From assembly GCA_018287875.1 (NCBI GenBank), contig JAGVVL010000017.1:2294001-2358000 (forward strand): DNA of 64,000 nucleotides, in the 5' to 3' direction. Origin of the DNA: Nigrospora sphaerica. Its lineage: Eukaryota > Ascomycota > Sordariomycetes > Amphisphaeriales > Apiosporaceae. The notes beneath the pieces are model-generated. The model was not told the DNA's origin. It was given only the letters and a program-made list of their open reading frames with translations, and searched no databases. Made by a program: the position numbers and the translations under genes. Position 1 is the stretch's first letter; each line of letters starts with the position of its first letter. Positions 46,292 to 57,432 of the stretch are shown here, piece by piece.

Positions 46292-47978
46292 ATGCCCGCT
46301 AGGACCGCGACCCACGGGGCATCAACGCCTCCAGCAACCGTAGGCCGGCGGCGCTCGACCCGCATAGGCTCGACCGGCAAGACAAGTCGGTACTTTGAGC
46401 AGGATGACGTAGACGACGACGAAGAAGACGCGCCGGCGCCGCGGCGCGCCAAAGGCAAAAAGCGCGCCGCGACCTCGGAGGACAGCGACGACGAGGTGAA
46501 CGGCGCGCAGCTGAGCGAGGGATCCGAAGACGCCGACTCGGCCGGTGACGGCCCCGAGGCGGCGCCCCCGTCGCGGAAGAGGGGCCGGGGCCGCCCGGCC
46601 AAGGCCACGCCCAACAAGAAGGCGAAGCCCGCCAAAGTCGTCACGGACAACGACTCCGAGGACCCCGTGCCGCGCAAGAGGGGGCGTCCGGCTAAAGCGG
46701 CCGCTAATGCGGCCGCCAAGAAGCAGCCCAAGGCGGCGGGGGAGGACGACGAGGACGAGTCCGACGAAGAGAACCGCATCACGTTCGAGCCTCTCCCGCA
46801 GCTGCGCGATGCGGGCGGCGTTGCCTACGAGGATACCAAGCTGCACCCCAACACGCTGGCTTTCCTCAAGGACCTCAAAGCCAACAACAAGAGGTCGTGG
46901 TTGAAAGGTACGAGCTATTGGCGTCGCCTTGAACTTCGCCGGCGGCCCTGCTAAACGCCCTGGTCACCCCCCCATATCTAGCGCGCGACCCTGAGTACCG
47001 AAGATCTCTCAAAGACTGGGAAACGTTTGTGGAAACACTCACAGAGAAGATCATCGAGGCCGACGAGACCGTGCCCGAATTGCCACTTAAAGATGTGATC
47101 TTCCGCATCTATCGGGATATCCGATTCTCTAAGGACCCCACGCCGTACAAGGTGAGCCACCCGCTGCTCCACGAACCTCGCTCCCTTATCTTATGGCTTG
47201 GACGGAATCGTCAAGAAGACCTGTGGTTCCTCCATGCTAATCGGCCAAACCTCTCCCCTTTTCCAGCCCCACTACTCAGCAGCCTGGTAAACTCGGAACC
47301 CCCCTGGGAACAACATCCCGCCTCCCCTCTCTGTATTGGTACTTGGCTCAGTGACTTTTACCCGCGCAGGTCGAGGACGGGCCGCAAGGGCCCCTACGCC
47401 TGCTACTACGTGCACTGTGAGCCGGGCCGCTGCTTCGTGGGCGGCGGGCTGTGGCACCCGGACAAGACGGCGCTGGCGCGGCTGCGCGCCAGCATCGACG
47501 AGCGACCGCGGCGGCTGCGGCGTGTCCTCGTCGCCGACGGCTTCCGCGCCACCTTCCTGCCCCGCGCCCGCGCCGGCGACGAGCGCGCCGCCCTCGCCGC
47601 CTTCGCCGCCGCCAACCGCGACGGCGCCCTCAAGACGCGACCCCAGGGCTTCCACCCCGAGCACCGCGACATCGAGCTGCTGAAGCTGCGCAACTTCACC
47701 GTCAGCAAGACGCTCCGCGACGCCGACCTGACGGCCCACGACGCCCAGGACAAAATCATGGATATCGTGCGCGCCATGGTGGACTTCGTGAGCGCTCGCC
47801 CCTCCCCGCCGGGGCCCCTGGCCCCCTCTCCCGGTCTCCCTGTCTCTAACGCGCGAGTCCGCAGATCACATATCTGAATCGGGTGGTTATGCCCGACCCC
47901 GGCGAGGACTCGTCGTCGGGCGAGGACGAGGAGGTAAACGGCTCCGCTGGCGACGAAGAAGACGAGGATGCGGCGTAG
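46292..47978 (+). CDS. DUF2461 (TIGR02453) family protein with N-terminal AT-hook motifs
   Basis: Function unknown. Exons 46292-46907, 46982-47151, 47267-47286, 47370-47787, 47865-47978 give 445 residues. Seen: about 160 residues of charged disorder with two AT-hook cores, KRGRGRPAK (about 102-110) and KRGRPAK (about 132-138), and acidic Asp/Glu stretches; then the DUF2461 domain (about 190-430): FLKDLKANNKRSWLK/ARDPEYR, FRIYRDIRFSKDPTPYK, PHYSAAWSRTGRKGPYACYYVH, and PEHRDIELLKLRNFTVSK. It ends in an acidic tail. PHYSAAW depends on a 20-nt exon. The combination suggests a chromatin-associated protein; that part is inference. Confidence 0.9.
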
Positions 47979-48886
47979 GGCAGTGGCGACAGATGCCAAC
48001 CGACTTGGGTCGGACCCGGGGCGCTGACTCCGCCATACCTGTCCTCTTGCCATCCATTCCGCGGCTGCGCAACTCGGGCCCCGTCGTCGGGTTTCGACCA
48101 TCTAAGTCACGCCTGTACGGGTTACGTAAGAGCATTGGCGTGTTGCTGATCACCAGGAGGGGCGGCGGAGCACATGGACGCTTGTAAAGGTTAATTGAAT
48201 AAGGCGCAGATCTCGTGGGCATTGCAAACGTGTACAGCATTGTGAGCCCCTCCCTCCTCCTCCCTCCCCCTTGTGACACCATCCCACATCATAGTAGTCC
48301 TCTTGCCTTGGCCCTCCACCAGGCCGGAATGCAAACAGATAGCTCTGCTTTGTGTCTCCAGTGGCCCCTGATGGTTTCTTCGGTGCGATCTACGTATTGT
48401 ACATATCCCCTCCCCACCGACGACCCAATCACCACGGACTGGCGCCCCCAAGTTGCGTGCCAGTTGATCCCTCCGCTGCCCGCTGAACCAACAAATTTAA
48501 ATGTTCGGTTCTGCAATGGGCCACCAAACGGTCCCCGTCTGGACCAATTCGGCTTGCAGCCGTATGATCTTTCCGTATCCGGCGGCTGAGGCGAGCTACC
48601 TGAGAACCAGTTCGTTTTCGTTAGCAAGCACAAGGCTGTGTGCGGTTCGTGAATCTTGGTTCCTATAGGACCGGATCGTCATGGGCATTTACGGTTGCTG
48701 GTGCTCATGAAATTCCGTGGGCACGGAGCCTGGCTTTTCCCATGCCGGCAGCCGACAGATATGGTAGATGGTGGAGTACGTTGGGCCGTGTATAACAAGA
48801 GCGCATCGAAAAAGAAACGACGCTGTGGCACTGAATAGCCAATACGTCTAGCCGCATTTCCAAAGGGTAAAAACCCCTTGGGGGCC
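47979..48886. other. Convergent spacer between the DUF2461 gene and the C2H2 factor gene
   Basis: 908 bp tail-to-tail with no supported gene. It should hold both 3' UTRs. Small frames (up to 131 codons) overlap on both strands and are not recognisable. Confidence 0.7.
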
Positions 48887-51800
48887 TTAACCAAGTCCGG
48901 CGGTGGAAGCCAATCTACTCAGCGGCGTGCGGTCGCGGGGCTTCTCCAGCAGATCGGCGTAGCCGTCGAGACCATTTCCGATGACCTTCACAATATCGAA
49001 GATGTGACTGCTCTTGAATGTCTCGGCCCACAGCCGCGTGACAGCAGCCGCGAGCTGCCTGAGCTTTGTGCCGTCGTTGACAGCCATCTCCATGTGCGAC
49101 GGGTGGCCCGAAGCGCCGGCCGACAGCGACGGATCGATAGGCACAGCAAATTCCGTCTCGTCGAGCATGCGCCGGAGCATCTCGAGAAGGTTACGCTCGT
49201 CGGGAGACGGCGGCGGGTCGCTGGGGCCAATCGACGCCAGCGTCGTCAGCCACTTGGAGAGCAGAATGGCACATTCGAGATTACACACTATGGCAGAGTC
49301 AGCCTCATGTACGCCAGTAAGATGAACCATGGGTTTGGCTCACGGGAATGCTGGATGCTCCAGTCTGTGGACTTCCGCCGGGCCACGTAATTCACGCCCA
49401 ATCTGACCAACATCGACAGGGCATGGATGGCCTGCAACACCGCACGGTTGAGGTTAACGGTACGGTTTAGATACGGCGCATCGTTGAAGGCCGCTGCGAT
49501 CTGGCCTGCATCGCGCGTCTCCAAAGTCCTACTGGGGCTCAGGTCGGTGTACAACCGAATCGACGCCAGCCGCCAGAGCGCTGTCGAGTTGTATGCCACG
49601 GAGCTGCCCGGAAAAGACTCGCTACCGACCTGTTGACCGATCTCGGCCGCCCGCGCTTGGTGTTGCTCGAAGCTCATCTGCCAGATCCGCAGAGCCTGCA
49701 CCACGAGTTCCTCGTGGTTATGACTCGTCCAGCGTGTATGGTCGTCACAGGGGGGCAAACTGAAGCACGTCTGCTTGAGAAGGAATATGTGCTGAAGCAA
49801 CGCGTGAATCAGACCATAGTTCCCCAGAGAAGACATGAACGCCGGCGGTCCCTGAGCAGGCCGGCTGAAAAGCCTCGAGAAGGCGTCTTGGAGAGAGATG
49901 TCCATGCTGGGGAAGGCGTGCCGCGCCTCCTGCCACTGCCATGCCGTCTCTGCGCTCCAAAGCTTGGAAGAGTGCGGGAGGTAAATGGTGAGTTCAGAAG
50001 TGAGTAAGAGCGGCGGCATGTTGTAGGCAATGCTACACAAGTTAAAGAAACAATACGTTATTAGTTTCGTGCGGTTCGCGCCCTCGATGCGAATCCATGC
50101 CTCCCAATCGGCCGTTTGTGTTGATTCTGCCAGGAAACCCTCGGCACGAACAAGCAATGCGAGCAGGCTCTGCAGGGACAAGGCCTCGTGAAGGATCGCT
50201 CTGGCTCCCCACAATCCAACTGCAAACAGCAGCAAAATTGCTTGGAGGGTCTCCATGCGGGACTGCGGAGTGTTCGGCGAACTGGCCAGAACCAACGTTA
50301 GCCTTGGTGGTGAGGTTTGACATGATACTTACTATGGTTCGCGATGTGTATCTTGCGTCATGGGCCTCTCTTGTTGGACGGAGCTGAATGAGTGCCGAAA
50401 GCCGTGGCTCGGCGAAGGTCGGGTCGAGTGCGGGCTATAGGCTGCCGGCGTGGGCAGTAGGCCGTGGATCTCGTGGCTGTTCCGTCTCCTGATCTGTTCC
50501 ATGGCGACCGCTCGTGCAGCATACCACAGGGCATTGCCGCGGTGGTTTTCGAACCGGTGTTGGGCCCCCACAGCGAGGATGGCCAGCAGTAGTTCGGGAG
50601 ATAGATCAACAACGGATATGGTCGGTAGATGAAGGATAGGCAAATGCTCGTGAAACCCGCTGACATATCCATCAAGGAATCTCGTCAGGGTGTGGCGAGA
50701 AGGAAAAACAAAGTCGTTGGGTAGGACCGAAGAAAATTCATCTAGTCGGTTTTTGATAACGGTATGGTCCATAGCCGAGATCTTCAGCGGCGCCGGCCTC
50801 GTCGATTCTTCATGCCCCCGGCCGTCTGGCACCTCTCTGCCATCCGGTTGTAAGGATGGAAAGCGCGAGGGGAATTGCGACGACGGCTTGGACGGGCCTC
50901 TTGGTATGTATCCCGGTTGCCGTGACCAGAGGCCAAAATTCTGCTCTGTCTCGAACGCCTGGGGCAGCAAATGCGATGACGATGCAAAATCGTCCAAGAA
51001 CATATTATAATCGTCGTAGGCGGGCGGTTGCTCCGGAGGTGGAAACCCAACAGACATTGACGCCGTCTCTTGTTGTTCCCTTGCCCGATCACCAAACGCC
51101 ATGCCGTTCTCATACGGTTTGATGCGAGACAGGCCCCCTGGCTGGCCCATCTCGGCCATCATGGGCTGCATAGAGTTTACTTCGCTCGCCGAAGCAATCT
51201 GCGTCGCTGCATCGGACAGCAGGTCCAGGTTGCATGCCGCGGCCCTGACAGGCTGTCGCGGGTCCGGCGGCAGCGTAGGCACAGCCATGGGTTCAGCATG
51301 GTATTGTTGAGCATGAACACGGGGTATGGTCATCTCGGGGCTGACATGCGCTTCCCCTGTCATCTGATGCTCAACGGCGGAGGCGGTCGACGGCTTCCTT
51401 GGTCTGTTTCCATCCTTGTTTGAGCCTTCATTGAGATGAACCAGCTTCTCGTGACGAACGAGGAGATCCCTGATGTCCATATCAGCATGTTTCCTTACCG
51501 ATGGCGCATCGAAGGTGGCACAACGCGGTATTATACACACGCTGCTTAGAAACGAAGAGAACCCGCCGGAGGGTACGAGAAGAGGGACAGTCAGTAGTCC
51601 CACGAAAGGATTCAAGATGATTCCGATGTCCGGTGCTTCACGGTGACACGTGCAGAAGTAAATGGTGCAATGAAAAATTGCAACTAACCTGCGGCCAAAG
51701 GTCTTCCCACAGCGAGCCCACCCACAGGAAAAAGGCTTCTCTTTAGTATCTGGAAGTAAACAAAAGGCTTGGGGTCAGCAAAACACGCGCCAGAGTTGGC

Positions 51801-52051
51801 AATTGGGGGAAGAGGAGGGGGGGGGGTTCGGTTACGGGTCCTCTCATGTCGTTGAACATGCTCCACACGCCTGTTGAATAAAGATGTAAGCCGAAAGCGC
51901 ATATGAACCGGACGGGCTCAGGGCCTCCCCACCTAAAGCGTTTGCTGCAGTACTTGCATGGTAAGGTTTTCGGCTTCTGCTGGCGGATCTCCATGTTCTC
52001 GTCACCATGAGCCGGAAGCACAGCCGTCTCCATCGACTGTATTGACTGCAT
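48887..52051 (-). CDS. C2H2 zinc-finger transcription factor with Fungal_trans domain
   Basis: Predicted nuclear DNA-binding regulator; target genes unknown. Minus-strand exons 51933-52051, 51836-51870, 51689-51749, 50333-51469, 49344-50281, 48887-49287 give 896 residues. Seen: tandem C2H2 fingers at residues 32-83 (finger 1: Cys 32, 35, His 48, 52, with CKYCSKRF; finger 2: Cys 60, 65, His 78, 83, with GKTFGRRDLLVRHEKLVH); a disordered middle; and a fungal-specific regulatory domain (PF04082-like) from about residue 390 (FVFPSRHTLTRFLDGYVSGF, LPILHLPT, LLLAILAVGAQ, and NTPQSRMETLQAILLLFAVGLWG). The two fingers are assembled from four exons, two of them only 35 and 61 nt. ATG 52051 is the first ATG in the open frame. 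Confidence 0.93.
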
Positions 52052-55000
52052 AATGCCAGGCGGGAGCGTTAAGCACCCGGAGGAGAGTGTCGAGGGGCTT
52101 TGTGAGGAACGATGAGAGTAAAGGAGCGGTAGAGAGTCAAGCACCACAGCCACGGGGTGGGGGGAGGGGAAACGGTCGAGGGACCGGGTGTTGAGCCGAA
52201 ACAAGCAATCCTGTTGCGGGGTGGACACGATTGACGGATGAATTCATCAACGAGATGGAGAATGGTAACAGGGGCAAACTGATCGGGGCGGGAGCGCGGC
52301 AACTAAGTTAGACTTCCGGCGCTGCTGCTGCTACCATTACTCCAACCCGTCAGTTGCTGGCGATAATGGCGATGCCGATAGAGCAGCGCTCGCCTCTATC
52401 TCCCCTCACCAGGCTTCCGTGTATCTCTGCCCCTCTAGGTCGTACCAGGCGGGGGCTCCTAGGCCGTGAGACGAAAAGGTCGAGGTGTAGTTGGCCGACA
52501 AGCGGGGAAGAGGTCAAAGGGCGACTGACGTCGTCGGTGCAATGCGGTGAGTGCGAGCGTGTGTGTGTCTGTGTAAGGCAAGCAAGTGGTAAGTATGTAC
52601 GCGTTGAGCGTAAGCGCACGTCCTGCGCGGAGGCTGCAGCCGCCGGGCCTTGGTTGTCGGAATATAGCGCCCCCCGTCGTCTTCGAAACGGGCGCACGTG
52701 GGAGAGAACGCGCGCGCGGGCCAGAAAGAGAGAGAAAGAGGCGACTCAACTAGGCGATAAATAGCCTAGAGTTGCCTCCGGCTTCGAAGAGGGAGAGAAG
52801 ACGAATAGGCTCCGAAGAGAATCGGCCGGTGTTGCCACCAAGACGTGCTGGTTTCTTGTGCACAGTGTGTCTCACAGCAACCCAGGACCCGAGAGCGGCG
52901 GCGGTTCACAAACCGGGCACCGATGTAAAGGCAAGCAAAATTCGGTAGGCAGCGAACGGGATTGGGCAAATACGACAGCGGTCACAATGAGGAGTGAGGG
53001 GGTGGGCAATCAAGACAGACCCGGGCAGAAAGAAGAAATGCGGAGATGGAGGAGAAAGAGGAGGAGATACCACTGAATGACATGGATGGTTGAGCCTTGA
53101 AGCTTGACCAGCCCAGCCCGTCCAGCTGGTGAAGTGTCAAAAAGTGGCACCCAATCAGTCGAAACGTCAACACGGACTGGTTACTCGAAAGCTAGCCAAG
53201 CTATTATCCATCTCTCTGGTGGACTGCGGCTGTTTTCTTCTTGGCCGGCGAGCCATTAGGCTAGATAGGCCAGGTCAGGTAGGCGGGCAACGACCAGGGC
53301 GGGGAAGCATTGGGAGCCGGCTCGAGATCCATAATGGAAACGCGGAGAGGCAAGAGATAGATGGGAGGTGATCTGTGTACCTCGGGAACCCCAGACCCAT
53401 TTGTTTCCCCCCCAGCCTGTTGTTTGGCGGCTGCATCTCCGCATTGGAGAAGCAAATGGAGGTCCGGGGCAGGTGAGTGTGGGGGGCGCAAACAAAGGCG
53501 GGGAAGCCCACGGGCCCTGCCCATCCTCCGTCCTTTTGCACACGTACAACTAAATCAGCCTGCATAGCTCGCATGGATCCTGCTCTGCTGAGGTCACCTC
53601 GGTCCAGTAGGAACGTGTAGCTAGAGTAGGATGGCCATGCCGTGCGAGCCTGTTCACTGGTGCTGTCGCAGAATCTGGGAGGACCCTTTCCACCGCAGGC
53701 TCGCCTGGGTTACGCAAACGCAGGACCCGGGAGCGGCGGAATATAAACAGCCGCTGTCGATTGTGGACGGCGGACGGCTCCGGTGACAGTCGAACCACAC
53801 GAAACCGACGGTCATCACATCTCCTCCGCGTGGGCAGCCGCCGCTCACCTGCCGACTTGCATTCGAGTTATTGCAGATCATCTATCTGCTGTGCGTCCTT
53901 GGCTCTGGGCCGCGGAAAGACGAAGGCCGGGGGAAATCAAGAAGAGGCGACACCGAACAGGGGATAACCTGGGGAAGACCCAACTTGCCAAGCTGAGCCC
54001 CGGAGAGTCCAGTTCGCCATGTGGGCCAACGACATCAGACCGATTGGATTTACCTCGGCCGTGTGAGCAGCAGCAGCCGGAAGAAGAGCATGGGCCGAAA
54101 GGAAGACCGGCGCGTAAGGCCAGAAAACAAAGAAGGAGCAGGACAGGGTAGCGTGACGATAAGAGAGAGACATAATGGAACAACGACGATTCGTTGCGTG
54201 TTCTATAGTCGGGAGCAAGTAAGCAAGCAACTCGCGAAAAAGGAAAACGGACGGCAACGAGGAGACCGTGCCCAAAACGGCAATAGCGGGCATCCATTCA
54301 GGATGGCGCCATCGTTTGGGGGCCACCTGGATGCTGGCTAGGTAGCCCTGTGCAGTCCCGTCCAGTCGCCAATTGGAGATGGAAATGGGAAATGGACGTC
54401 TGCTCGCTGGGCTTCCCGTCTGGCGGGCTGGCACACACACCACACAGAGATATATTCCGAGATGCGGGGAGTTGGGGTCGTGGCCATGCGGAGGTTTTAG
54501 CTCGGGCGCGGGCGCCGGCTTGTTCTGCAGCGAAGAGGGCGGGAGGGGGGCTAGGCTGCAAAGGGATCAGGGCTCTTCTGCTGCCCCGAAACGAGAGCAT
54601 GCATAACACACCATTGTGCCGTCATGGCACGGTGCCAGAACCAAGAGATCGGGAGAGTTTTTGAACGCTTTTGAGGCGTCAGACAGGACAGTCGTTCGAT
54701 CAGCGCCGGATCCAAGACTGTGGTTTGGCCGCTGGCGGGCCGCGATGTACCCGGTGGCTTACGCCGACTGCTGTGCCGGCACGCGGATCGTTGCCGCTCT
54801 GCAAGCAGAGGGGAGAGCCGCCGTCCCCGGTCGGGGGCTAACGGGGGAACAGAGGGAGCCGTCCGCCCTCGAACCTGCAACCAGGCATCGCACAAAGACT
54901 GCCACTCGTCATCCAGTCACGCCCACGCTCTCACTCACCAAAAATGGGGTTTTGGCAGGTCGTTGGGGGGACGGGAATGACGCTGGGAAGAACCCAACAA

Positions 55001-57432
55001 CAGCAGCAGCAGCAGCAGCAACATCCCACAGCATCGACTGACTAACTAGAATGAGGGATGTCCTAAAGTGGCCGCACGGCGTCCGTCCGGGAGATGGACT
55101 GCAGCGAGCAGTAGCAATGGATGGCCCACAGCCGTGACACATGGATGCCGCACCAATGGATGTGTGCCCTCGCTTGACGCCGCTGCGGTGACTTCCCATG
55201 CAATACTGAGTACTTACCTACCTAGGTGCTCGCTTACCTCCTGCTCTCTTCAGTAAAGTATGGATAGTGGGTGGCATCAAGTTCCAATCCAAGGTATTGG
55301 ATGCCCTGGCGAGGTGCATATTGGTTGGTGGTGCTGTGGGAGGAGCAGCTGGGCGGGGTCAGCAGGAGTACAGCTCCACCGCCATTGTCCGATACCAGCC
55401 AATCTCCGACGCAGTCTCTTCGACCACCACCCTCAACCACCCCTTCATCCAGAGTGGAAACCAGGCAACAAGTCGCGTGCTGAAGCTCGTCAGGGCTCGC
55501 GCACAATAACAACTAGGTACATGACCGGCATTCACCATTCCTTGGGTTGTCGGCAGCGCGCCTGAGCTCCTGCGGTCCATGGATCCGTGTCCCGGTTGAT
55601 GTAAGGCAATTCCACTTACGAACCCCAGCTGCCGTCGAGATCTCTGTATTCCCCCGACGCATGGCAGTCATCCCGCCTGCGAGTAATCGCAGGCTCCGCT
55701 ACGGCCGCCGGATGGTGGATGGACAGGGTCTGGATCAGGGCGGTAAGTTGTGGCCGCAAAACGGAGCGCGCTTGGCCCTAAACGAGGCCCAACCGCCGCG
55801 AGTCGTACTACACGCAATCGTACGCAGTAGTGGCGGATGAAGAAAAAAACGGAACACGCTGAGGTCCGGATCGCCCCGAACGGGATCGCCCTCAACTAGT
55901 CCGTCTAGTCCGTTTGACCGCTCTTGGGGCCTCTCGGTGACGGTTTGCCCATGCACCTCCTATCTACTACTAGGATGGGCATAGTCGGCTATGCCCCGAC
56001 CAAAAAAATGAAACGTCTCTCCAGGGATAAGGTGGCTACCTACCACGGCACCAGAAGGTGCCCAAGACGGGGGAGCCAGGCAGTCGACAAGCTCCGTGAC
56101 GGTTTCCATGCTGCAAGCAGTCGCCTCCGGCTCGCTACCGAGTATCCCACCCTAGGCCCCCGATGTCTGGCTGCCATGCAGTTTGGTTGGGAGCCACGCA
56201 GTGGTCCTGACTCGGTCAGGCGCCAGGACACACTCGAGTCGGTCTCGGTATAGTCGCCATTTACCTGCCGTGTTGGGCATCCCCCTACCGGCTATGGTTA
56301 CATCCACCAGCAGGCCCAAAGGGGGGGGGCACGAGGCTTCTCTCTGCTATACTCGCATGCCCAGCGACGGCTGCCGTCGCCATGGCCGGCGCAAACCCCA
56401 CACGGGCGATCGAGCATGTGCCGACCCTAGCGTCCTGTTGGATTGGCTGACCCGACATGTGTGCCGGCGCGGCCAAGTCAGCCATGCCGCCTATGCAGCC
56501 TCCTCGGTACGCGTCGACAGCACATCGGCACACATCCGCACACCACGGCTCAGGCTCAGGCTCACGCCGGCGCGGGCGTGTGCATGTGTGTTCTCGCCCT
56601 CGCCCTCGCCTTCGTTCTGGCTCCCGTCACGTCACATGCCCGCCTGCATCGCGCCTCTCGCCGCTGGCCTTTTGCGCCTCCGATGTGGCGGGGAGCCCCC
56701 CAAGTACATCTGCAATCTCCTTCCCGCCGTACTACCGGCCTATCAGAGAGCCGGGTCCGTACCCCATGAATTCTTCATATGTAGGTATCACCCAACATGT
56801 CCCAAGCTAGTATCCGCCAGCCTGTGGATACCCTCGATACCACTGTACCTCGGCGACATGGATGCCTCCGTCAGCAGCGCCCGCCAGGGGTTCCTAGATG
56901 CCCGAAGACGAGGCGCAGAAGGAGAGCGTCGGCGCGGCATCATGACTTGACGGCATCGCACATTGCTGTCTCGGCCGGACACAACGTCCCGCCGTCTTGG
57001 TATCCAGGGATGTATCAGCAGGCTGGGCTCTCAAGCCTCCCAGAGCGATCCACCGCCCCCAGGTCGCGAAACCCATGACCGGCTCTTCCTTTATCACCCG
57101 GCCTCATCATGGGGATTGTGCCACGACTCGGCGTTACTCATCTGATCCGGCGTCTGGGTCTGCCCGACACCATCGTGCTAGCTTGGACATGGTGCCGCCC
57201 GTCCTGGGTGTGAAGTCGGTTGCGGCCTCCTATTCGCGGGCCATTTTGCATTTCATTTGCCCTACCATGCGTGTCATGAATACCCTGCGGGGATTTCTGC
57301 ACTGCTATGCCTTCTAGAGAACTCGGGCCTTCTCCCGCTTGTCTTGACTATAAGTGCTGTAAGTCCCGCGTCTTCATCTGAGGTTTTCGAACCAGGCCAG
57401 TTCACGTGTTCTCGTTGACAACGACCTTCAAG
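52052..57432. other. Long divergent intergenic region between the C2H2 factor and GH55 genes
   Basis: No gene is supported in 5.4 kb, the longest gap in the window. It must contain the promoter and leader of the C2H2 factor (left) and the GH55 promoter (right). Purine-rich stretches occur at 52720-52740 and 53035-53070, a (CAG)n-like stretch at 55000-55020, and a TACTTACCTACCTAGGTG word near 55211. Frames up to 141 codons are unrecognised. Confidence 0.65.
57348..57354 (+). promoter_or_regulatory. Possible TATA box of the GH55 gene
   Basis: CTATAAG lies 79-85 bp upstream of the GH55 start codon, a distance compatible with a core promoter and short leader. Only the sequence match supports it. 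Confidence 0.35.
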
